A DNA stretch of 15,170 nucleotides, taken from contig NW_003946334.1 in NCBI RefSeq assembly GCF_000234665.1, positions 1 through 15,170 on the forward strand, in the 5' to 3' direction. The notes below the pieces were generated by a model, which saw only the letters and a program-made list of their open reading frames with translations, had not been told where the DNA came from and did no database searches. Positions 7,623-15,170 of this stretch are shown here, one piece after another (within the stretch, counting starts at the first letter, position 1; each line of letters opens with the position of its first letter). Position numbers and translations under genes: made by a program. Source of the DNA: Leishmania mexicana MHOM/GT/2001/U1103. Lineage: Eukaryota; Euglenozoa; Kinetoplastea; Trypanosomatida; Trypanosomatidae.

Positions 7623-9488
7623 ATGGGCAACAGGCAGTCGTCGGTGCCGTTGGAGGGCGAGGGGCACCCGGAGGTGTATTACCGCGGCGTGAAGGCCGCG
7701 CAAGAAGGCCGCTTCACCGTGTCGGAGGTGTACTTTGTGCAGGCGCTGACACGGCACCCCGGGCGGAACTTCTGGGACACGTTCACAAAGGCGGTGCTGC
7801 TGAAGGAGCGCCGCGCCGGTTTCGAGGGCGGCGGCGCGTCGCTGTCGAAGAACGGTGTGGAGGAGGACGTCGACGCAGGCCCGGCCGTTGACGGCCCGCT
7901 GGGCCCGTGCAACGATGTGCAGCCGAAGACCGTGCTTGAGGGCAGTGTGACGGACAAGGCAGACGAGCTGCCGAGCAGCGGTGACAGGGACGACGGCGGC
8001 GACTCTGCGGGGCAGGCGGACGCACGGACGAACGGTGCACCGCCCGTGTGCGATACCAAGGTGGTCGACGTCTTCCTGCCGCTTGATGGGGACCTGACTG
8101 ACATCATGGACTACTATCGGTTGCTCGCTGATATTGGGCACACGTACCTACAGCTGATCCCCTCCACAGCACACGTGGAGAAGGTCACTGGGCTCGGCGC
8201 GCGCTACTGCATCTTCACCATCACCCACACTCAGATGCTGCTGCACTGTCTGGCGCTGTGGAAGGAGGCCAAGCTCGGCGACGGTGGTGGCTTTATTGAC
8301 TACGCGAAGGTGCGCAGCCTGAACCTTGCCACGGGCGTCGCCGAGCTCTCTGCCCAGTTAAACTCCGACTCGCACCGCTCCGATCAAGGGCAGCAGAAGT
8401 GGCGCACGATCGATCGCACGGCGTCGCTGCTTTTCACTCTTCAGCTGCTGGAGGCGAACTGCCGCTACTACTGTCTTGTCTTCCTTGTGAACTACTGCTG
8501 CGTTTTGCTGCGGAGCTACAGCTGCCTGACGGACCAGAGGAAGGCCAATCGCGTTCACGCCAACATTGTGGAGCACCTGGACATGGTGAGCCGGCTGGTC
8601 TTGGACCTCGCGGAGGAGTACCCGAACGAGTACCTGAGTCGGCTGATCATGACGAGCCTGCCGAAGCCGTCGAACTTCGACCGCGAATGTCTCAGCTCGA
8701 TGGGTGCCAGCTCCCACATGAGTAGCCAGAAGATTCTCTCCTTTGGCAGCGATCAGCACCGCCACCTGTACGCCTCCGGCTACCCGTGGTCCCCTACGCA
8801 GTCAGCGCTGATTCCGCTGATCCTGGCTCGCAATGTTCGTCTGAATGTTCAGGAGAACGTGAGCCGTCATTCTCAGGTGCAGCTGCGCTCCCCCGCAGAG
8901 CGCCTGAGCTACCACTACACGAGGTGGAACTTCGATACTGGACTCGTGATCGTACCTGGGTGCAGTCTGTACATGCTGAAGAAGTCGCTGCCCGGGTTTG
9001 TGCCTGGAAAGAGCACCTTTGCGCACTATGCCACCATGGCGGAGCATGAGCAGCTTCACCTGCCTGCAGCCACTGCCGATATCCACTGGCAGAGGGGCAG
9101 TGCTGCTGTGTCTGTGCCAGGGGACGGCGGTGCTGCAGTGCCCGGCTCACACCGGAACCCCCGGAGATCGGAGGACAGCGCTGGTGCCGAGAAGCGGGAT
9201 GCGCTTACGAAGAAGTGCGAGGAGAGGCTGATAAAAAAGCGGCGGTACATCAACACGGACCTCCATCTCACCGATGAGCGTACGTGCGTCGCCCTTTGCT
9301 TGGAGGAGGCATGCGCTGTCGCTCTTCCTTCACTGCTTCTCGCATCCATGCTACGCAAGATGTCGGGTATCCCTGAGAGCGCTGAGTTCATAAACAACGT
9401 GACCAACCTTGTTCTGGGACTATACGGCCCATGCTCTACCGAGTGGCACATCATGGCATCCATCTTGCAAAAGCATCTGGAAGGGTAA
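7623..9488 (+). CDS. Conserved hypothetical protein, copy 2; same architecture, different C-terminal block
   Basis: This 621-codon gene runs from ATG at 7623 to TAA at 9486-9488 and is the same length as copy 1. The frame stays open upstream to 7539, but that extension begins with GTG. ATG 7623 is the first ATG after the predicted splice sites and gives the myristoylation-type MGNRQSS start, so it is chosen. Domain layout is as in copy 1: TPR-like hairpin 17-50, Gly/Asp-rich linker, helical core, second linker, basic patch 530-541, helical tail. Outside residues 566-606 there are 10 replacements against copy 1, including A/G and R/S in the linker, Y/H, S/N, A/V, the adjacent pair N/D and S/T, E/Q, V/I, and E621G at the end. 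I saw only two synonymous changes before the block. Inside 566-606, 24 of 41 residues differ without any length change. Function unknown. The 3'UTR differs from copy 1 by two extra 972-bp repeats, so mRNA stability may differ. Confidence 0.9.
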   Translation: MGNRQSSVPLEGEGHPEVYYRGVKAAQEGRFTVSEVYFVQALTRHPGRNFWDTFTKAVLLKERRAGFEGGGASLSKNGVEEDVDAGPAVDGPLGPCNDVQPKTVLEGSVTDKADELPSSGDRDDGGDSAGQADARTNGAPPVCDTKVVDVFLPLDGDLTDIMDYYRLLADIGHTYLQLIPSTAHVEKVTGLGARYCIFTITHTQMLLHCLALWKEAKLGDGGGFIDYAKVRSLNLATGVAELSAQLNSDSHRSDQGQQKWRTIDRTASLLFTLQLLEANCRYYCLVFLVNYCCVLLRSYSCLTDQRKANRVHANIVEHLDMVSRLVLDLAEEYPNEYLSRLIMTSLPKPSNFDRECLSSMGASSHMSSQKILSFGSDQHRHLYASGYPWSPTQSALIPLILARNVRLNVQENVSRHSQVQLRSPAERLSYHYTRWNFDTGLVIVPGCSLYMLKKSLPGFVPGKSTFAHYATMAEHEQLHLPAATADIHWQRGSAAVSVPGDGGAAVPGSHRNPRRSEDSAGAEKRDALTKKCEERLIKKRRYINTDLHLTDERTCVALCLEEACAVALPSLLLASMLRKMSGIPESAEFINNVTNLVLGLYGPCSTEWHIMASILQKHLEG

Positions 9489-9861
9489 GGGGAACGCGCT
9501 GTCACCTTGCCTCCTTGTTTTGATGCGCGTCGGAGGCCCATGCGTTCTTTGGTGCAGCCTTCGTGACGTGGATGTTGCTGGCTTCTCCTCGTGGCTGCGT
9601 GTAGTAGAACTGTGCGACTGGTTTAGCGACGACGCGTGCCGCCGGCGTGCTGCTGAGGCCGCTTACCGCTTTCTGTTTGCTGCTTTTTCAGATGTTTCGT
9701 TCGCGTGTTTTTTCTCCGGTGCCTCGGATGATGTGAGCCGCCGCTGTTCTTTTGCTTTCTCTCTCGCTCCTCTCTGCCACTCGCTCGTGGACCATGTGTG
9801 CCTGCTCACTTGTACGCGAGCACCTCCAGTCGCACTCAGATGCGCCGCTGATGATGCGTCT
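9489..9861 (+). other. Proximal 3'UTR of copy 2
   Basis: Nearly identical to 1875-2247. I noticed only scattered single-base changes (for example an extra T in the run near 9711 and ctgatgat for ctggtgat at 9848). No gene is visible. It leads directly into the first S element of the expanded array. Confidence 0.55.
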
Positions 9862-10833
9862 GACCTTCGAGTCGGCTACTCCGTGCCTCCCCTGAGGACG
9901 CCGGCCACGGCGTGGTGGCATGGGGGCCGAGCGCCTGCTCTGTGGGGACGCCAGGCAGCCTGCGACCTGGCCTTGGGTGCTGGCTGCGGACAGCTGGTGC
10001 GGCGGCCAGGGCTGCGCTGGCGCTGCGCCGGTGACGCTGGCGGTCGTGGCTGCGTCGCGCCTGTGGTGCAGCGCGCATCCGGAGGAGGTGCGAGGGAGGA
10101 CGAGGGGAGCCCGCTAGGCGCGTGGCCCGGCTCGACGGCAGGTCCGGTCGTGCTGGACGGCGAGGGCACAGCCGTGTGCCTGCGAAGGTTGGCGAGCCGC
10201 GGTTGTGTGTGGCTGTTGGTTGGCGTGTTCAGGGTGGAGGGACATATTGTGAAAAAGCAGAATCGCGCTGTGCTCGTGCCTGTATATAAGCTCATCCTAT
10301 ATCACGATGTTGTTTCACTGTCTGCGACAGCGTCGCGGATGCGGCGTGGGAGAATGTGTTTTCTGGAAGCTAATTTTTGTTTTCTCTTCATCCTCACGCG
10401 GGCTGTACACACATGTGGTGCACCTGTGCTCGGAAAGTGCGCCAGTTTGTGGTCGGCTGTTCGTCCTCATCTTTGTGTCTATCATGAACATCTCTGCCGC
10501 CGTCGATCACCACTATGGTGGACGAAACCCGGTGCAGCTGTGGCGGTTGTGGCTCCTGTGTCTTCCCGGCGAAGTTTACTTTCCACGCTCCGCTCGTGGC
10601 TGCTCACCCAAAGTAGAAGGAAGGGAGCGGCCCAGCGTCGATTCCCATCTTATAGAGGCTTGTATTGCTTGCTCGACTCCTGCCTCTCGTTTCTTGTTCT
10701 CCGCTGCGATGTGCTTTCTCCTTGCGCAGTGTGAGTGGCGGCACCTGAGCGGCTGCTGCCGCGGGTCTCACCGTCCCATCCCCATACCGTGGCGCACCCA
10801 AGCATACGGCAGAGGCTTCTTGTCTTCAATTCC
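9862..10833 (+). repeat. 972-bp 3'UTR tandem repeat, unit 1 (S2 + L1)
   Basis: The repeat combines a 350-bp S element (9862-10211, SIDER-like) with a 622-bp spacer L (10212-10833) that does not occur in unit 1 of the large duplication. The next unit starts exactly 972 bases later with the same gaccttcgagtcgg. S2 differs from S3 at about one base (ggggagcccg against ggggaccccg). L1 and L2 differ at about four of 622 bases, so the tandem duplication is recent. Because 972 is a multiple of three, open frames run across repeats with one stop per unit. I do not take these as genes. L contains a TATATAA string (10283-10289) with no expected promoter role in this type of organism. Confidence 0.88.
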
Positions 10834-11805
10834 GACCTTCGAGTCGGCTACTCCGTGCCTCCCCTGAGGACGCCGGCCACGGCGTGGTGGCATGGGGGCC
10901 GAGCGCCTGCTCTGTGGGGACGCCAGGCAGCCTGCGACCTGGCCTTGGGTGCTGGCTGCGGACAGCTGGTGCGGCGGCCAGGGCTGCGCTGGCGCTGCGC
11001 CGGTGACGCTGGCGGTCGTGGCTGCGTCGCGCCTGTGGTGCAGCGCGCATCCGGAGGAGGTGCGAGGGAGGACGAGGGGACCCCGCTAGGCGCGTGGCCC
11101 GGCTCGACGGCAGGTCCGGTCGTGCTGGACGGCGAGGGCACAGCCGTGTGCCTGCGAAGGTTGGCGAGCCGCGGTTGTGTGTGGCTGTTGGTTGGCGTGT
11201 TCAGGGTGGAGGGACATATTGTGAAAAAGCAGAATCGCGCTGTGCTCGTGCCTGTATATAAGCTCATCCTATATCACGATGTTGTTTCACTGTCTGCGAC
11301 AGCGTCGCGGATGCGGCGTGGGAGAATGTGTTTTCTGGAAGCTAATTTTTGTTTTCTCTTCATCCTCACGCGGGCTGTACACACATGTGGTGCACCTGTG
11401 CTCGGAAAGTGCGCCAGTTTGTGGTCGGCTGTTCGTCCTCATCTTTGTGTCTATCATGAACATCTCTGCCGCCGTCGATCACCACTATGGCGGACGAAAC
11501 CCGGTGCAGCTGTGGCGGTTGTGGCTCCTGTGTCTTCCCGGCGAAGTTTACTTTCCACGCTCCGCTCGTGGCTGCTCACCCAAAGTAGAGGGAAGGGAGC
11601 GGCGCAGCGTCGATTCCCATCTTATAGAGGCTTGTATTGCTTGCTCGACTCCTGCCTCTCGTTTCTTGTTCTCCGCTGCGATGTGCTTTCTCCTTGCGCA
11701 GTGTGAGTGGCGGCACCTGAGCGGCTGCTGCCGCGGGTCTCACCGTCCCATCCCCATACCGTGGCGCACCCAAGCATACGGAAGAGGCTTCTTGTCTTCA
11801 ATTCC
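10834..11805 (+). repeat. 972-bp 3'UTR tandem repeat, unit 2 (S3 + L2)
   Basis: Second full repeat: S3 at 10834-11183 and L2 at 11184-11805. It is more than 99% identical to the previous unit. Visible differences in L are ctatggcgga for ctatggtgga, gtagaggga for gtagaagga, cggcgcagc for cggcccagc, and catacggaag for catacggcag. Confidence 0.88.
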
Positions 11806-12155
11806 GACCTTCGAGTCGGCTACTCCGTGCCTCCCCTGAGGACGCCGGCCACGGCGTGGTGGCATGGGGGCCGAGCGCCTGCTCTGTGGGGACGCCAGGC
11901 AGCCTGCGACCTGGCCTTGGGTGCTGGCTGCGGACAGCTGGTGCGGCGGCCAGGGCTGCGCTGGCGCTGCGCCGGTGACGCTGGCGGTCGTGGCTGCGTC
12001 GCGCCTGTGGTGCAGCGCGCATCCGGAGGAGGTGCGAGGGAGGACGAGGGGACCCCGCTAGGCGCGTGGCCCGGCTCGACGGCAGGTCCGGTCGTGCTGG
12101 ACGGCGAGGGCACAGCCGTGTGCCTGCGAAGGTTGGCGAGCCGCGGTTGTGTGTG
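11806..12155 (+). mobile_element. S element 4: terminal SIDER-like copy closing the repeat array
   Basis: This 350-bp S element ends the S-L-S-L-S array. Immediately after ggttgtgtgtg the sequence changes from L to the distal 3'UTR seen after S1 in unit 1 (gcacagtagtcg). The array can therefore collapse to, or expand from, a single S by recombination between S copies. It carries the 11 bases missing in S1. Family assignment to SIDER2 is by recollection of composition and context, not by alignment. Confidence 0.55.
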
Positions 12156-12509
12156 CACAGTAGTCGAAGTTTTCATAGTAGTTTGCGCGTCGAAGTTCAT
12201 ATGTGTAGCAATGGTGACGCTTTATGTTTGTCTTTTGTTTTCATGGAATTATTGTATTGGGCTGCACATGCAGCGCTAAGTGATAAGAGATGAAAAGCGA
12301 GTGTCTCCTCGCGCTTCGCAAATGCGTTGTGCAGGTGTCTAGCTTCTCTGTCGCTTGCCCCCTCGACGGTGCGCCTCCTTCACGTGTTGTGAATTTTTTT
12401 TTTGGGGAGGCGGTAAGTGGGGGCGACGGCGTTCGAGACGCGCATGCGGGTGAGCGTGAATGCGGAGCGCGCTGCTTCTGCGGTGTATTCTTTTCTGGGC
12501 TGTGTCTGC
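12156..12509 (+). other. Distal 3'UTR / polyadenylation region after copy 2
   Basis: Nearly identical to 2587-2940, with the same T-rich stretches and T10 run. One visible change is tcgaagttca for tcgatgttca near 12192. No gene. The 3' end of the copy 2 mRNA is expected here if polyadenylation is coupled to the acceptor at 12686-12687. Confidence 0.5.
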
Positions 12510-12687
12510 CGTTGTCTCTCCCCCCTCCTCCTTGTCCTCCTTGTCTGTCTTTCTTGTGCGTTCATCTCGCGTTGTCCTGCACCTCCCCCTCCCCCTCTCT
12601 TGTTTCGCTCTCCCCCTCCTGTTTGTGTCGTATCTTCTACGTCCTTTTCTTCGTCCCCTCCTCGACTCTCTCCCTCCTCCCACCGAG
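12510..12687 (+). promoter_or_regulatory. Polypyrimidine tract with AG, unit 2
   Basis: This is the counterpart of 2941-3119, free of AG until 12686-12687. It is one base shorter (tcgtcccctcc against tcgtcgccctcc) and carries small changes such as tttcttgtg for tttcgtgtg. Retention of the uninterrupted tract fits a working splice and polyadenylation signal, although the duplication is too recent for conservation alone to prove it. Confidence 0.58.
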
Positions 12688-13901
12688 TGGACGTGATGCG
12701 GTGTGGAGTTGTGGGCGGAGGCGCGGAGCAGCAGGAATCACGCCCAGGGACGTGCGAGGACAGAGGGAGGGGGAGTCAGGAAGCAACCTTGCCACGTGCA
12801 CTCAAGGGGCATTCTCACTGCCTCTGACTGCGTAGGGCCCCGTTCTCCTGCCTCCCCCGGTATGCGGAAGTACCGCAGCTCACTGTGATTACCCTCATAG
12901 CTCCGCGTCCGCTTTTCTCTCTGCGCTGCCCATCGCCTTGTTGCGGACGTTTTTCTTGTTTTCGTTTCCGATCGAGGCTGTTTCCCTTCGCTGTGCCCAT
13001 CGATGCAATCGCGCCCTTCCCTCCACGGCCGCCCCTGCCGTGCGCATGTGAGAGGCGGACTGCAAGCTGTGTGCTCTGCCTATCCGAAGCCATTCCCCGA
13101 AAGCAGCGCGAGAGGCTGGTGTGGGTGTGACACCGCGATGGTGCGTGCAGGTGGCGGCCGCGTTTTTCCCTTTCCTTCTTTGTGCTTGTTCATGAACGGC
13201 ATATCTGCGGAGCGAGTCACGACAACAGAGAAACGTGAGCGGTGGCCGTCGCAGCTCTGCGATCTATTGGACTGCGGCGGCCTCACTGCATGGATGATGC
13301 AGGCGCCCTGTACAGGGGACGCCGTGTGGCGGACGGCTGTACGCCCTCACGCTTCGCCCGTGGCTGACAGGGGCACGGCGGAGCGTAAAGGCGGTGGGGC
13401 AGAGCGGACACGTTGTACAGGCGGATCTGCTGAGGGCTGCTTCGCCGCCGGCGGTCGTGGATGAATGGGGACGCGGCAGAGGGGGGGGCGGGGCTTGGAA
13501 GCGGGGGCGGGAAAGGCCTTGTCTCTCCTGTTTCGGTTTTTCTGTGTCTGCCCCCGCTGCCGCTGGGACGCTAAGGGATGCAAATGACAAGTGTGTGTTG
13601 CGCAGCTGGCGACACGCAGCTCCGACGGAACGTGTGTGTCTCGGCTTGTGTGTTCAAGGGGGCGGCGCCTGTCGTCGCCGCTTTTGCTGTTCTTGTGCAC
13701 TTTCTGTGCTCCGCTCCTGCTTCTCTCTCTCCGTTCCGAGTGGCCGTCTCACTGACGCGCACACCCGTCTCCTGTCGTGCACCTGGTCGCCACATGGCAC
13801 GCGAGCGCCAGGCAGCGCCACCGCCGTTGCCTCCGCATAGGTGCGTTGCACGTTTCTTTCCCTTTTGTGTGGTTGGTCGCTCTCGAGCTCGCCTCGGTCT
13901 G
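12688..13901 (+). other. Gene-free stretch of unit 2
   Basis: Counterpart of 3120-4335. I see no supportable gene. It repeats the small hairpin (12863-12877), a shortened G run (8 instead of 10 Gs, near 13482) and the AG-free pyrimidine stretch at 13678-13738 ending in AG at 13739-13740, a possible relic acceptor for the pseudogene. Confidence 0.5.
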
Positions 13902-15170
13902 ATGCAAACGGCAGTGGCGGTGCGGGCCTGCCTTCGTAATGGGCGGCGGGAGTACAACAGGCCCGCTTTAGCTTGTCGGGGCCGTGGTTTGCGCAGGCGC
14001 TACACGAAGACGCCGGCCGGTAACTTTGGGGCCCGCTGATCCCGGCTGTGGCAAAGCGTGACGAAGTGCTGCAGCCCGTGTTTCCATGCAAAGGCGCGCG
14101 TGTGGACTCGATGGAAAGCGAGCTGCAGCGTTGCCGGGACGCCTGCGGGCGTGAGGGGACGAAAGGACAGCGAGCAGCTGAGCGGCGGATCGGCGTACCG
14201 AGGCGGCTGCGGTGCGGGGATCGGCTGGGGCGTTTGTCTCTCTAGTGAGAATGCGGAAGTCACTCATGGTAGCGCCGAAGGTGGAGGCCCGCTTCTCTGA
14301 GGCGGCGCGGCGGGCGCGGGAGGCGAGCCCCGTGGCCATCCGTCTGCCTCTCACCAGCCGCCTGAGGGGCATCTTGGGCTTCTCGCGGCTGGTGGTGGAT
14401 ATTGCGCTGGCGTGTCTGCAGCCGCGCGCGACTGCCTGTTTGCTACCAGCCACACTCGCATTCTGCTGCGCTGCACGACGCTGTGGAGGGAGGAGAGCCT
14501 CGGCGATGGCGGTGTCTTTGTCGGCCACCGCAGGGGTCGGGGCCTGGGGATCGCTGCTGCTGCTGCTGTGCCGCGGCACGATGCTGCAGGGGCAGGCAGA
14601 GACAGCGCACGAGCCAGCGAGCGGGAGCGGCGGCGCGTGTCGCGCACGGCGTCTATCTTGTCGACGCTGGCGCTCGTGGAGGCAAGCTGTCGCTACCACT
14701 AGCAGTCTTCTCTGATGGGCTACTGCAGCCCCCTCCCCCACCCCCCAAACACGCACACGGGCGCGCACGCCGCCGTGACGGCTCCCCACATGCAGAAGGC
14801 CGTGCATGTCGGTGTGCCGGGGGCACGTGGATGCCATGTTTGGGCTCCTGCGGAATGCGGCCAGCGACTATCGACGGGTGTATGTCGGCAAGCTCGTTGC
14901 GGCGCACATGCGGGCGCTCGCCTCGGATGCGCTGGTGGCGCTACTTGCGGCTGCGAAAGGGTGCTGGAACTCGAGTACGCGCCGGTGGCCGTGTCCCGGC
15001 CGCGACCGCCATCGACACCTGTGTGGGGCAGGCGGTGCGGGTGCGCAGCTCTTGTCCCCAGCACGGCGCACGTGCCGCCGCTGCGTCTCCTGTGATTGAG
15101 TGTCCCTGCTTCGCGGTGTCCGTGGATGCCGCCCGTGCACGTCCGAGGGGTTGCTCCCCGGGGGCTGTGC
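13902..15170 (+). pseudogene. Decayed paralogue of the 621-aa gene, copy 2 (cut by window end)
   Basis: This matches 4336 to about 5603 at offsets of 9566-9569 and shares its main lesions: TAA at 14021-14023, the frame change before the SHTRILLRC segment, TAG at 14700-14702 and TGA at 15097-15099. Shared lesions mean the paralogue was already dead when the large unit duplicated. Private changes include an extra CT near 14241 (gtctctctagtg against gtctctagtg) and an extra C in the C-run near 14747, which add frame changes. It keeps FAQAL where copy 1 has FALAL, closer to FVQAL in the intact gene. The right end is lost only because the window stops; the C-terminal part should follow. Confidence 0.83.

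Larger units (their letters stand above)
7615..15170 (+). repeat. Large tandem unit, copy 2 (cut by window end)
   Basis: This is the second head-to-tail copy, beginning with the same gcgctggaatggg string as base 1. The gene and proximal 3'UTR match unit 1 at an offset of 7614, and the distal part matches at 9566-9569. The increase equals 2 x 972 + 11 bases plus small indels. The window ends inside its pseudogene, so its last ~1.5-2.5 kb is unseen. By eye the units differ at roughly 1% of positions outside the C-terminal coding block. Confidence 0.92.

Noticed and set aside
10283..10289. TATATAA string, repeated at 11255-11261, as a promoter
   Set aside because: Protein genes in this type of organism are transcribed polycistronically without TATA promoters, and the site lies inside a repeated 3'UTR segment.
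9409..12279. Long sense open frames (441, 323 and 190 codons) running through the 3'UTR of copy 2 and the 972-bp repeats
   Set aside because: They arise because the repeat length is a multiple of three and the DNA is GC-rich. They begin without a credible ATG and lie in a retroposon-like 3'UTR.

Overview
The window looks like nuclear chromosomal DNA of a trypanosomatid, most probably Leishmania or a close relative. It is strongly GC-rich, its genes have no introns, and all recognisable genes lie on the + strand. Long AG-free polypyrimidine tracts ending in AG (trans-splice acceptors) punctuate it, and a GC-rich repeat resembling Leishmania SIDER retroposons sits in 3'UTR positions. Nothing points to bacteria: there are no Shine-Dalgarno sites or operon spacing. 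The species assignment is inference.

Layout. The window holds about two head-to-tail copies of one large unit. Unit 1 spans 1-7614. It holds an intact 621-codon gene (9-1874), a 3'UTR with one SIDER-like element S (2248-2586), a strong pyrimidine tract with AG at 3118-3119, a gene-free stretch, a decayed paralogue of the same gene (about 4336-6080), and the intergenic region leading to the next copy. Unit 2 starts at 7615 and runs off the right edge. It holds the second 621-codon gene (7623-9488), the same 3'UTR now expanded by a 972-bp tandem repeat (S-L-S-L-S, 9862-12155), the matching pyrimidine tract and gene-free stretch, and the first ~1.27 kb of the second decayed paralogue (13902 to window end).

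The duplications are nested on three scales. An old duplication separated the intact gene from the paralogue that became a pseudogene. A recent one, about 99% identical by eye, copied the whole unit. A very recent one made the 972-bp repeats inside the 3'UTR of copy 2. Between S and the pseudogene, corresponding positions in the two units are offset by 9566-9569 bases instead of 7614; the difference is explained by two 972-bp repeats, an 11-base indel and a few 1-2 base indels.

The protein is of unknown function. It starts with an N-myristoylation-type MGNRQSS motif, has one TPR-like helical hairpin near residues 17-50, a Gly/Asp-rich linker, helical regions conserved in the pseudogene, a second linker and a helical C-terminus. 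The two intact copies differ at only 10 of 580 residues outside one short block, but at 24 of 41 residues inside it (566-606). This points to a gene-conversion patch or selected diversification. The block, the pseudogene and the asymmetric 3'UTR repeats are the main points of interest.
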